64,000 nt of DNA. It comes from Nostocales cyanobacterium LEGE 12452. Lineage in GTDB: Bacteria > Cyanobacteriota > Cyanobacteriia > Cyanobacteriales > Nostocaceae. This document shows positions 26,492-36,100 of the stretch, piece by piece. How positions within the stretch are numbered: position 1 is the stretch's first letter; every line of letters starts with the position of its first letter. The notes beneath the pieces are model-generated. The model was not told the DNA's origin and did no database searches. It worked only from the letters and a program-made list of their open reading frames with translations. The stretch covers positions 1 to 64,000 of the forward strand of contig JADEXV010000004.1 of the NCBI GenBank assembly GCA_015206945.1. Direction: 5' to 3'. The translations under genes and the position numbers were made by a program.

Positions 26492-26546
26492 GTTAGTAGT
26501 CGGTGGCTCTAGCCGTCATTTAAGCACTTTAGTGCTTACTACTAAC
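26492..26546. repeat. Cruciform palindromic repeat
   Basis: Outer arms GTTAGTAGT (26492-26500) and ACTACTAAC (26538-26546) enclose two adjacent hairpins: CGG(TGGCTCTAG)CCG at 26501-26515, and AAGCAC-TTTA-GTGCTT at 26522-26537. The whole folds as a three-way junction. AAGCACTNNAGTGCTT palindromes are typical dispersed elements of Nostoc genomes. It may also terminate the 94-residue gene to its right. Confidence 0.65.
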
Positions 26547-26604
26547 TTGTTAAACCTGTAATAATCACACTTTGATTTGTTAATGTTTGTACAAGTACAG
26601 GCTC

Positions 26605-26889
26605 TTAGACTGGAATCTCAAATGCTAAGGTCTTGTGGCAAAACTCCTTCCATTCGGGAGTTATATTGTCAAAAATGATCTTCTCATCCTTGAAAATCCC
26701 ATCAGTCACTAGGTAATTTTCTTGTAGGTAAAGAAAGTCATCATCAGCTAACTCTCTATTACTTTCGACTTCCTTACCCTCAACTGATTTATTTTCTCTC
26801 CTTGTATTTTCAGTACACTCAGTCCACTGACTGAACTCACGTAATTTTTTCAAAGAGTAAGCTTTGCAATACTTTCCCATTGTTGTCAT
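26605..26889 (-). CDS. Conserved-looking 94-residue small protein of the siderophore locus
   Basis: I do not recognise a named family, although the sequence resembles a small cyanobacterial protein I associate with NRPS loci (from memory, unverified). Features: N-terminus MTTMGKYCKAYSLKKLREFS with Trp at WTECTENTRRENKSVEGKEV, then a well-formed second half DDDFLYLQENYLVTDGIF, IIFDNITPEWKEFCHKTLAF and final EIPV. It is acidic, soluble and has no signal peptide. Pattern and ordinary codon use argue for a real gene. The start could be either ATG (26889 or 26880, three codons apart). It lies between mbtH copy 2 and the duplicated leader, so it is an insertion relative to copy 1 of the duplicated block, or was lost there. 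Confidence 0.65.
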   Translation of the reverse strand: MTTMGKYCKAYSLKKLREFSQWTECTENTRRENKSVEGKEVESNRELADDDFLYLQENYLVTDGIFKDEKIIFDNITPEWKEFCHKTLAFEIPV

Positions 26890-27251
26890 AGTAATACCTC
26901 AGTTCACATTCTTTTCGCCAGTGATGTTATCAGGCTATGTTTTAACAAAATAGCAATATTGGCATCAGTCGCCAGAAAAAGAAATTGAATTCTGTCTGAC
27001 TGGCGAATAAAGGGGTTTAAGTCCCCCACTAAACATGCTTTCTTTAATGGTCAACAATTGTTGTGGCGGGTCTGAATCCCCCACTGTAAAGATTGCTAAA
27101 TTCTGAATTCTGCATTCTTCTTCAAGATTTCAACAAAATTGGCAGAATTGGTCGTGCATCGAGATTTTTTCTCTCAATCCCCTCGTCAAAGGTCAACTCT
27201 AGTAAAACAACTGGAGTTGTTAGAAGTGTAATAGATTAGTTATCCCAAAAG
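26890..27251. other. Spacer between 94-residue gene and duplicated leader
   Basis: Contains a 7-bp stem TCGCCAG (26969-26975) / CTGGCGA (27000-27006) and paired phrases GGGGTTTAAGTCCCCCACT and GGGTCTGAATCCCCCACT (about 27012-27086) typical of Nostoc spacer repeats. No gene is seen. This stretch has no counterpart beside mbtH copy 1. Confidence 0.5.
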
Positions 27252-27910
27252 GTGTTATACCACTAGTTAGAAATATTACTGAAGTCGAACTATGCATAAT
27301 TTTGGTATTAGAGGCTAGTTTTATTTTTTGTCATTGTCAATAAAGGAAGTTCACTAGATCCAAAAGTTTTGCAAACTAAAAAAAGAATCAGGGTTTGTGC
27401 CGATGTTTGGGAAACTAGCAATCATCAGTGGTTGCGATCGCACAAAGTACCCGCAATATGCGAGCAAGGTTAAGCCAAAAGGTAGATTATAAGCTGCTTT
27501 TAGAGAATTGTATTCCCCATCTCTAATAAAGGGCTGGTAAGACCTTTGGAAAACTTTTTGAGCTACTGAATTTACTTAACAACAAAGATTATCATTAATT
27601 TGGTAACAGTTCAAGCTACTCACTTAACATTTTTCCTCATCTTCCTATGTCAGAACTTACACACTGACAAATTGAACAACGAGTGGCGTGCTGGAGACCG
27701 GAAAGTAATAAGCGATTGCTATAATCGACTACGGGGCGATCGCAGACGAAAATACAATGCTTCTCAATGTGTGAAGCAGAAGCAGTTGCAGGGATAAATC
27801 CCAGAGGTTGCAACAGATTGAATAAAGGTAAATAACCGGATATTTTTTTCGGCTTGTGAGAAATCCGGGTTCAAGTCTCAGGTTGTTAACTGTACCCAAA
27901 GACATGGAAA
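27252..27910. repeat. Segmental duplication, copy 2
   Basis: The counterpart of 15547-16150 with point differences and a roughly 60-bp extra piece (about 27317-27380). It includes the Fur-like site and the AACCGGAT/ATCCGGGTT hairpin. Similarity ends at the words AAAGACATG-AAATT at about 27899-27911, after which copy 1 continues to the receptor start and copy 2 jumps to the receptor 3' end. Confidence 0.85.
27581..27599. promoter_or_regulatory. Fur-box-like site (copy 2)
   Basis: AACAAAGATTATCATTAAT matches the 19-bp Fur consensus at 13 positions and equals copy 1 except at the third base. It now lies upstream of fecB copy 2 because the receptor gene between them is deleted. Confidence 0.45.
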
Positions 27911-27915
27911 TTGGA

Positions 27916-28037
27916 GAGCATTGCTCAATGTCAGGAATCTATTTGGGGTAGACTATTTTGAAAGTTCTTTCAATCGAAATCGGCTTTTTGCTGGAGAAGA
28001 CCTTACAATTCAAGGTACGATTTCTTGGCAATTCTAA
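27916..28037 (+). pseudogene. TonB receptor relic (last ~38 codons)
   Basis: The frame GCA TTG CTC AAT reads ALLNVRNLFGVDYFESSFNR then NRLFAGEDLTIQGTISWQF and TAA at 28035-28037. The intact receptor at 16282 ends VALNFKNLFDVNYFESALNS, NRVYYGQPFTLQGTVSWQF. About 900 codons are missing: the leader is fused directly to the barrel end, a clean internal deletion of a second receptor. Confidence 0.9.
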
Positions 28038-29034
28038 CAGCCAAGGAAAGAGACGAAGATACATAAGCCGCTTCGTCACTTGGCTGTCTTTGGGCGTGAT
28101 GGGACTTTTGCTTGTCACAGCCTGTACTCCTAAAGATCGCCACAACATTCAAATACCTATTGAATCGGGCATTGCAAAGTGCCATTTGTTTCAGCACGTT
28201 ATGGGTGAAACTTGTATTCCTACTGCTCCAAAACGTATCATTACATTATCTGCCTTAACTCTCAATAATGCCCTTCTTCTGGGAGTAAAGCCCCTTGGCA
28301 GCACTCATTTTCTAGACGATCATAAGCTACTTATCAGCAATGGAATAGAATATCTGGGGCCTTCTCAACCTAATCTAGAGAAAATATCCTTGCTTAAGCC
28401 AGATTTGATTTTGGGCTGGGAAAACATTGACAAGAGTGTTTACCCCTTACTTTCAAAAATTGCTCCTACGGTGTTGGGAAAATGGGAAGAACCTCTGGAT
28501 TGGTCAAAGCACTTTGATTTTGTCGCTCAGGTTTTAGGTAAGGAAAAAGAAGCTAAAGAAGCGTGGCAGAATTACTACAAAAAAATTGAAACCTTGAAAA
28601 TAGCTTTGGGCATTGACGCGCCTTCTCTAAAGGAGAATGGCTACCAGGGACAAAAAATTTCATTTATCCACATACATTCTGGTAATCGTGGTGTTGAGAG
28701 TGATGTGAAAAATTCGTTTGCTGGTTCTATTCTAGATACTGTTGGTTTACAGCGTCCAACAGCACAGAATATTAATGCTTACTATGGAAGCATCAGTATT
28801 TCTGAAGAGGAACTAGAGAAGGCTGATGGAGACGTGCTATTTGTTTCTATAATTAGAAATAACGCCAAAGAACCTTTTGCAAAAATTCAGAAAAGCCCCC
28901 TTTGGAAACGCCTTAATGCAGTTCAGAAAAATCATGTTTATTTGGTTGATACCTCAACCTGGACTGGTTCAAGTTTACCTGCGGCAAATGCTGTCCTTGA
29001 TGATCTCTACAAATACCTCGTCAACGCACCTTAA
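27958..29034 (+). CDS. fecB: Iron-siderophore-binding lipoprotein, copy 2 (start uncertain)
   Basis: A second FecB-type binding protein. The open frame begins at a TTG (27958), but its first 35 codons overlap the receptor relic in another frame and are not protein-like for this family. By alignment to copy 1 the mature start is at 28063, where copy 1 has ATG and this copy has ATA (ATA AGC CGC TTC). The lipobox LVTAC follows 21 residues later. Then come HVMGETCIPTAPKRIITLSA, LGPSQPNLEKISLLKPDLIL, KNSFAGSILDTVGLQRP and SPLWKRLNAVQKNHVYLV. The body is intact, about 323 residues from 28063. If neither ATA nor the upstream TTG initiates well, expression may be low or lost. Role as for copy 1. Confidence 0.8.
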   Translation: MKVLSIEIGFLLEKTLQFKVRFLGNSNSQGKRRRYISRFVTWLSLGVMGLLLVTACTPKDRHNIQIPIESGIAKCHLFQHVMGETCIPTAPKRIITLSALTLNNALLLGVKPLGSTHFLDDHKLLISNGIEYLGPSQPNLEKISLLKPDLILGWENIDKSVYPLLSKIAPTVLGKWEEPLDWSKHFDFVAQVLGKEKEAKEAWQNYYKKIETLKIALGIDAPSLKENGYQGQKISFIHIHSGNRGVESDVKNSFAGSILDTVGLQRPTAQNINAYYGSISISEEELEKADGDVLFVSIIRNNAKEPFAKIQKSPLWKRLNAVQKNHVYLVDTSTWTGSSLPAANAVLDDLYKYLVNAP

Positions 29035-29112
29035 ACTAACGTGAGTTCGACGGTTGTAAAAAGGCAAGAAGCTTGCTAGATAGGAATTTGATAAACTGGG
29101 CAGGAATATAAC

Positions 29113-29134
29113 GATGCCTGGGGCGGGCTACGCC
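29113..29134. repeat. Nostoc small repeat (GCGGGCTACGCCT)
   Basis: ATGCCTGGGGCGGGCTACGC is part of the widespread Nostoc spacer repeat containing GCGGGCTACGCC. The remaining part of 29035-29270 shows no gene. Confidence 0.45.
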
Positions 29135-29314
29135 TAAGCTAAGATTGATTGAGAATCGAGGAAAAAGTCATAAAAAACGCCGAGACTAAAAATATCTCAC
29201 AAAAATCAGGGTCAGGGCTTAGTCTACCATTGTATCTTGCCTCGATATCGTACAAATCTTCTGTGGCGTAGATGATTTTTGCAACCGTTGGGAGAACTTG
29301 TGGCAATACGTACC

Positions 29315-29490
29315 ACGTCCCATCAATACGCCAATTACGGAAATAGGTATATACTGTCTGCCATGTTGGGAAATTCTCAGGCAAGTCTCGCCATTTACAT
29401 CCTTGGACTAGAACATAAAAAATGGCATTCAGCACTGCCGACATATCCACTGTTCGCGGACGGCCACCAGGTTTAGTCGCAGGAATCAAG
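29315..29490 (-). pseudogene. IS5-family transposase fragment
   Basis: Minus-strand translation [20 protein letters not shown] then [20 protein letters not shown] and [20 protein letters not shown] is the N-terminal DUF4096-type region of IS5-family transposases. Both the first residues (an in-frame stop lies near 29513) and everything after DGTW, including the DDE catalytic part, are missing. The frame continues to 29139 with unrelated sequence. Confidence 0.85.
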
Positions 29491-30112
29491 GGTTTTGGGT
29501 CAGGTAAAGAGAGTATGCTTTACTCATCGCTCTCAATGGTGCTGTATGTACGTATCTACAGCTTATGCCCTGAGAGCTTTTTTACTCAACTATGAACTTT
29601 TCAAACATCCTCTTAGACTATCCTCATACTACAAAATTTCATCTTCCGCCAAAATCAGGTCGTTGAAACCATTCGACTTTTCAGCCGTTGATATCTATCA
29701 AAAGTCATAGAAGATTTTGGTAATAGGCTAAAATGGCACATATTCAATTATTGATAATTATTCCTTATTAATTACAGTATTGCTAAACGCCACAATCACT
29801 AGTAATGTAAGAAAGTCTAAATGAAAATTACTAGCAATACAGAAGCTTAAATGACTTACTAATTTCGCCCTGTCTTCCCTAGAGCAACATTGAGGTCTGT
29901 TCTTTGGGTTTTACCAATTTAATTAAATAATCTTCTAAAGGCAGCACTTTCAGCCAGAAAGAGCTATGTCAGTTTAAGGTTAGCTGTATTTAAGTGGATT
30001 TTTAAATTAAGATACCCACAAAAACGGCTCAAACCCTTGTTCATCCAGGAGTGAGTGTGAGATTAATTTTGCCACTATTGTTTGTGTGCATCTGATTACC
30101 TGAAGCATAATA
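29491..30112. other. Upstream region of the NRPS/PKS operon
   Basis: A 622-bp AT-rich spacer with no supported gene. It must contain the promoter of the operon unless transcription comes from fecB copy 2. I see no good Fur-box match here. The ribosome binding site of the first gene is weak (GAAGC, seven bases before the ATG). Confidence 0.5.
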
Positions 30113-33100
30113 ATGACTCAATTTAGCAATAACTTTCAAGAAATTCCCCCTCACTGTGCGACTATGGTTGATATTCTGCGCGATCGCAGTTTCCAGATGC
30201 CGCACACACAAGCTTTTACTTTCCTTGAAGATGGAGAGACTCAGGAATTAACGCTGACTTACCATGAATTGGATCGGCGCAGTCGGGCTGTAGCAGCTCA
30301 ACTCCAAGCTCTTGGTTTGAGTGGCGAACGTGCCATATTGCTCTATCCTCCTGGACTGGATTACCTAACAGCATTTTTCGGTTGTTTATATGCTGGGGTA
30401 GTAGCGATTCCAGCTTATCCGCCTTCCAATCAACGTAAAACGCCCAGAATACAAGCTATTAGCATAGATGCACAGGCAAGTATTGCTCTCACCACAACAG
30501 CAATGCTCCCTACATTACAATCAATACTCACACTCCTAACAAAACAGGGAAATTTTCACTGGCTGACAACTGACAACATAGCACAGGGTATAGAAGATTC
30601 TTGGCAACAACCTGCAATCAATGAGGATACCCTAGCTTTTCTGCAATACACATCAGGTTCTACAGGTACACCAAAAGGAGTCATGCTCAGTCATGGCAAT
30701 CTGCTGCACAACGCCGCCGTAACCTACCAAATGATGGAACATTCGCCTAGCAGTAAGTTTGTATCCTGGCTGCCTATTTACCATGATATGGGATTGATTG
30801 GTGGGAGTTTGCAACCTTTGTATGGTGGTTTTCCTTGCGTCTTAATGTCCCCAGCATCTTTTCTACAAAGACCTTATCGCTGGTTGCAAGCAATTTCTCG
30901 CTACAAAGGTACAACGAGTGGTGGTCCCAACTTTGCCTATGAACAATGTGTTCAAAGGATTACTCAAGAACAAAAAGAAACTCTCGACTTAAGTAGTTGG
31001 AGTGTTGCGTTTAACGGTGCTGAACCAGTCCGACAAGATACTCTTGAGCTATTTGCAACTACCTTTGCTGAGTGTGGCTTTCGTCAGGAAGCATTCTACC
31101 CCTGTTACGGCATGGCGGAAGCAACTTTGATAGTTTCTGGTGGGATCAAAACAGCTTTAGCTCAAGTAAAAACTGTAGAGAAATCTGCACTCTCACAGAA
31201 CCAGATAGTCGAAGCAACTACCGAGAATCAAGATATCCAAAGCTTTGTCAGTTGTGGTGAAACTATTCCTCAACAGCAGATTGTCATTGTTAATCCTGAA
31301 ACATTAACTTGCTGTTCATCAGATGAAGTTGGGGAAATCTGGGTATCTGGACTGAGTGTAGGTCAGGGTTACTGGAATCGAACAGAAGAAACAGAGCAAA
31401 CATTCCACGCCTATCTGAAAGACACAAAAGAGGGGCCGTTTTTACGGACTGGGGACTTAGGCTTTTTGGATAATGGTGAGCTTTTCATTACAGGTAGAGC
31501 AAAAGATTTAATTATTATTCGCGGTCGCAATCTTTACCCGCAAGATATCGAATTAACCGCAGAACGCAGCCATCCATCCTTACGTTCCGGTGCTAATGCA
31601 GCATTTACAGTAGAGGTTAACAACGAAGAAAGGCTGGTAGTTGTACAAGAATTAGAGTTTCGCGCCAAGCCAAATTTAGCAGAAGTAGCTAGTGCAATTC
31701 GACAATCAATTACTGAAGAACATGAAGTACAAGTTTATGCTGTGGTTTTAATTAAACCAGGTAGTATACCTAAAACTTCTAGCGGTAAAATTCAACGTCG
31801 TGCAACTCGCGCTCAGTTTGAGAATGGTGAACTGAATGTAGTTGAAAGTGACATTCTCAAGATTAGTGATATTGCCAGAAAAGAAACTCAATTACAACGT
31901 TCTGAACTTTTGGCGCTTTCCCCAAGGGAGTGTCAACCGATTCTAGAGTCATATCTGATTGAACTTTTAGCGGGAGTACTTTCCATCGCACCGGATGATA
32001 TTAATCCACAAGAACCATTAAGCACGCTGGGACTTGATTCTTTAAAAGTATTTGAGTTGAAAAACCGGATTGAGGTTGAATTAGAGGTAGAAGTATCCGT
32101 AGCAGACTTTTTTGAAGGGATGAGTACGCGATCGCTTGTCACGAAGATTTTAGCTCAAATAGCAACAGATGCAATACCGTCAATATCCTTTACCCAACTA
32201 GAAAAAACTACATCTACTCAGCCTCTATCTTATGCCCAGCAAGGATTGTGGTTCATCAACCAGCTAAATCCTGATACTTCTACATATAATATTCCTATAG
32301 TTATTAGCTTCCAAGGTTGTATTAATTTAGTAGCTTTACAAGATAGTCTGAACGAAATTATTCAACGACACGAAGTATTACGCACAAGCTTTACAATAAT
32401 TGATGGACAACCAGCCCAAGTGGTAAATCAAGCTGTACCCTTAACTTTGGCGGTTGAAGATTTGCATTCCCTTTCTGATAGTGAATGCACTCAAGAAGCA
32501 CAACGTTTAACTATAGAATTCGCACAGGAGCCGTTTGACTTATCCTGTCAATCGCTTTTGCGTGCTAAAATTTTATTTTTAAATGATAAAAATTATCAAT
32601 TGTTGGTGACTTTGCATCATATAATTGCAGATGGTTGGTCTATTGGTATTCTGATTAAAGAACTAGCTGCACTATACGAAGCATTTTCTACAGGCAAACT
32701 CTTACCACTTCCTAAACTACCCATTCAGTATAGAGATTTTGTCAATTGGCAACGACAATGGCTTGATACCAAACGCATTCAATCTTTATTGACCTATTGG
32801 AAACAAAAATTGAGTGGCGAGCTAACTATATTAAATTTACCAACTGACCGGGCGCGTAGAAGCTTTGCTTCTTGTCGTCAGACATCGCCAGTTCAAACCT
32901 TCAATGGTGGTCAAACAAAATTAGTTCTTTCTCAACCTCTGACAAAAGAGCTAAAGAATTTGAGCCGTCAAGAGGGAGTAACTCTGTTTATGACCTTGCT
33001 TACAGCTTTCAAATCTTTGCTGTATCGTTACACAGGTCAAACTGATATTGTAGTAGGTTCACCAATTGCTAGCCGTAACAGAGCAGAAACTGAATTATTA

Positions 33101-36100
33101 ATCGGATTTTTTGTCAATGTTTTAGTACTACGTACAAACCTTTCTGGCGACCTGAGTTTTCAGGAGTTATTAGAGCGGGTGAAGTCAACAGCTTTAGAAG
33201 CATACATTCATCAAGACTTACCCTTTGAGAAGTTAGTAGAGGAGTTACAGCCAACTAGAGACTTGAGTTATAACCCACTGTTTCAGGTGATGTTCGTTCT
33301 TCAGAATATGCCAAAACCCGATTTAAGCCTATCGGATGTATCGATTACTTATGAAGAAGGTTACAACGGGACATCAAAGTTTGATTTGACATTGTTTATG
33401 GAGGATTCCGAGCAAGGGTTGGTTACAACTTGCGAGTACAACACAGATTTATTCAATGCAGACACTATCACCCGGATGCTTGGACACTTCCAGACTTTGC
33501 TAGAAAGCATAGTTAGCGATCCCCAACAAAGCATTGCAGATTTGCAATTACTCACGCCATCGGAAGTACAGCAGTTATTAGTTGAGTGGAATGATACCAA
33601 GACAGACTATCCACAAGACAAGTGCATCCATGAGTTATTTGAGGCACAGGTAGAAAAAACACCCAATGCGATCGCAGTAGTTTTTGAAGACCAACAGTTG
33701 ACCTACGAGGAACTGAATACCAAAGCGAATCAATTGGCACATCATTTGCGTTCAGCAAAGCTGTCGCGTAGCGATTCGCTGGGAGTAAAACCAGAGGTAT
33801 TGGTAGGGATTTGTGTAGAGCGATCGCTCTTTATGCTCATCGGACTGTTGGGCATCCTGAAAGCAGGTGGTGCATACATCCCACTAGACCCTAGTTATCC
33901 TCAAGAGCGATTGGCATTTATCTTAGAAAATGCCCAAGCGTCAGTCTTGCTAACTCAAGCTTCGCTTGTGGAAGCAATGCCACAACACAAAGCCCAAGTC
34001 GTTTGTTTAGATACACATTGGCATTATATTGCCCAACAAAGTCAAGAAAATTTATTCTCTGAAGTAACTCCTGACAACCTAGCTTATGTGATTTACACCT
34101 CTGGTTCCACAGGCAGACCAAAAGGTGTAATGATTAAACACGCTAGCACAGTTGCAATGTTGGATTGGGCAAACAAAACCTTTGAGATGGAAGCGAAAAA
34201 AGGAGTTTTAGCATCAACTTCAATTTGCTTCGACCTTTCGGTGTTCGAGATATTTGTTCCCCTATGTTGTGGTGGCAAGGTTCTGTTAATCGAGAATGCA
34301 CTATATTTACCAGCTTTGGCGACATCTGAGAATGTAACCTTAATTAATACTGTTCCAAGTGTGATTTCACAGTTACTAAGAACTGATGGCATTCCACCTT
34401 CAGTGCAAACTGTTAATATTGCGGGTGAACCGCTTCATAATCAACTCGTACAAGAACTTTATCGACGGGAGAATATACAACAAGTCTTTAACTTGTATGG
34501 CCCTTCTGAAGATACAACTTATTCAACCTCTGCCTGGATACAAAAAGATACTAACAATACGCCACCTATTGGTCGTCCGATTCACAATACCCAGATTTAT
34601 TTATTAGATAAAAATTACCAACCTGTTCCTGTAGGCATACCTGGTATGTTGTATATTAGCGGTGCAGGTTTAGCCCGTGGTTATTTAAATCAACCTGAAT
34701 TGACTGCGGATAAATTTATTCCCAATCCCTACGCAAAGCAGCCAGGGGAAAGGTTGTACAAAACAGGAGACTTAGCACGCTATTTACTCGATGGAGAGAT
34801 CGAGTACATTGGCCGCATTGACCATCAAGTAAAAGTCCGTGGTTTTCGGATTGAATTGGGAGAAATTGAAGCGTTAATCAACCAACACTCAGCAGTCCAA
34901 GAAACTGTAGTTGTTGTAGGTGATTCAGAAGATTCTAAGCGTTTAGTTGCTTATGTAGTTCTTCAAAAAGAACAAGCACTGACAATTTCTGAACTACGCG
35001 GCTTTTTAGAGTCAAATTTGCCAAGCTACATGATACCAGAAGGTTTTGTCATATTAGAGGCACTCCCACTTACACCTAATGGTAAGGTTGACCGGAAAGC
35101 GCTACCTATTCCTGATAGAGTGCGTCCAGAAATTGAAAAAAGCTTTGTTGCACCACAAACCACCGTTGAAAAACAATTAGCTGTTATCTGGGCAGAGGTA
35201 TTAGGCTTAGAAAAAATAGGTACAAACGACAACTTTTTTAGATTAGGTGGCGATTCTATCCTTAGCCTGCAAGTAATATTTAAAGCCAACCAAATAGGGC
35301 TAACTCTTAATCCTAAACAATTTTTTCAACATCAAACCATCGCTCAACTAGCGCTTGTCGCTGGAACAACTAAAAAAATTCAAGCCGAGCAAATGGCGGT
35401 GACTGGCGCTTTAGAGCTAACACCCATTCAGCAGTGGTTTTTTGAGCAAAAGCAACCAGAACCACACCACTGGAATCAGTCGGTATTGTTAGAAAGCAAG
35501 CAAAAAATTGACCCTGTAATCTTAAAGAAAATCATAGAGTCTCTACAAAATCATCATGATGTCCTACGTTTACGATTTATAGAGGATGAATTTAGTAATC
35601 AAGCACTGTTTGCTAGTTCTGATGATGCGATCTCACTAGCATACTTCGATTTTTCAGCGCTGCCAAAAGATAAACAAGGGGTAGCAATCGAAGCAGCAGA
35701 CACTAAACTGCAAGCTAGCTTAAATCTTTCACAAGGCCCATTACTCCAAGTTGCTCTTTTTAACTTGGGTGAAAATCAAGCCAACCGCTTGCTTTGGATT
35801 ATTCATCATTTAGTTGTTGATGGTGTCTCGTGGCGAATTTTAATTGAAGATTTTCAAACAGCTTACCAGCAAATTAGTCAGGGCAAAACTATAAAGTTGC
35901 CACCCAAAACTACTTCTTATAAAGAATGGTCTAGCTGTTTACAAAAACATGCTCAATCTTCAGCACTGCTTTCAGAACTAGAATTCTGGCTGACAAGACA
36001 GCCTCAAGCTGTCTCGTCGATACCAATAGATTTTCCGGGTGGAAGTAATGTAGAAGAAACGGCTTCTATTGTATCAGTATCATTATCCACAGAAGAAACT

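Noticed and set aside
26492-26546. tRNA-like cloverleaf
   Set aside because: Only 55 nt, two inner arms, no anticodon or T-arm consensus; it is a palindromic repeat.
27958-28062. First 35 codons of the long fecB copy 2 frame as real protein
   Set aside because: They overlap the receptor relic in another frame and do not match the paralogue, whose signal peptide starts at the position of 28063.
29495-29710. 71-codon plus-strand frame upstream of the NRPS operon
   Set aside because: Overlaps the IS5 fragment flank and has no family or ribosome binding site.
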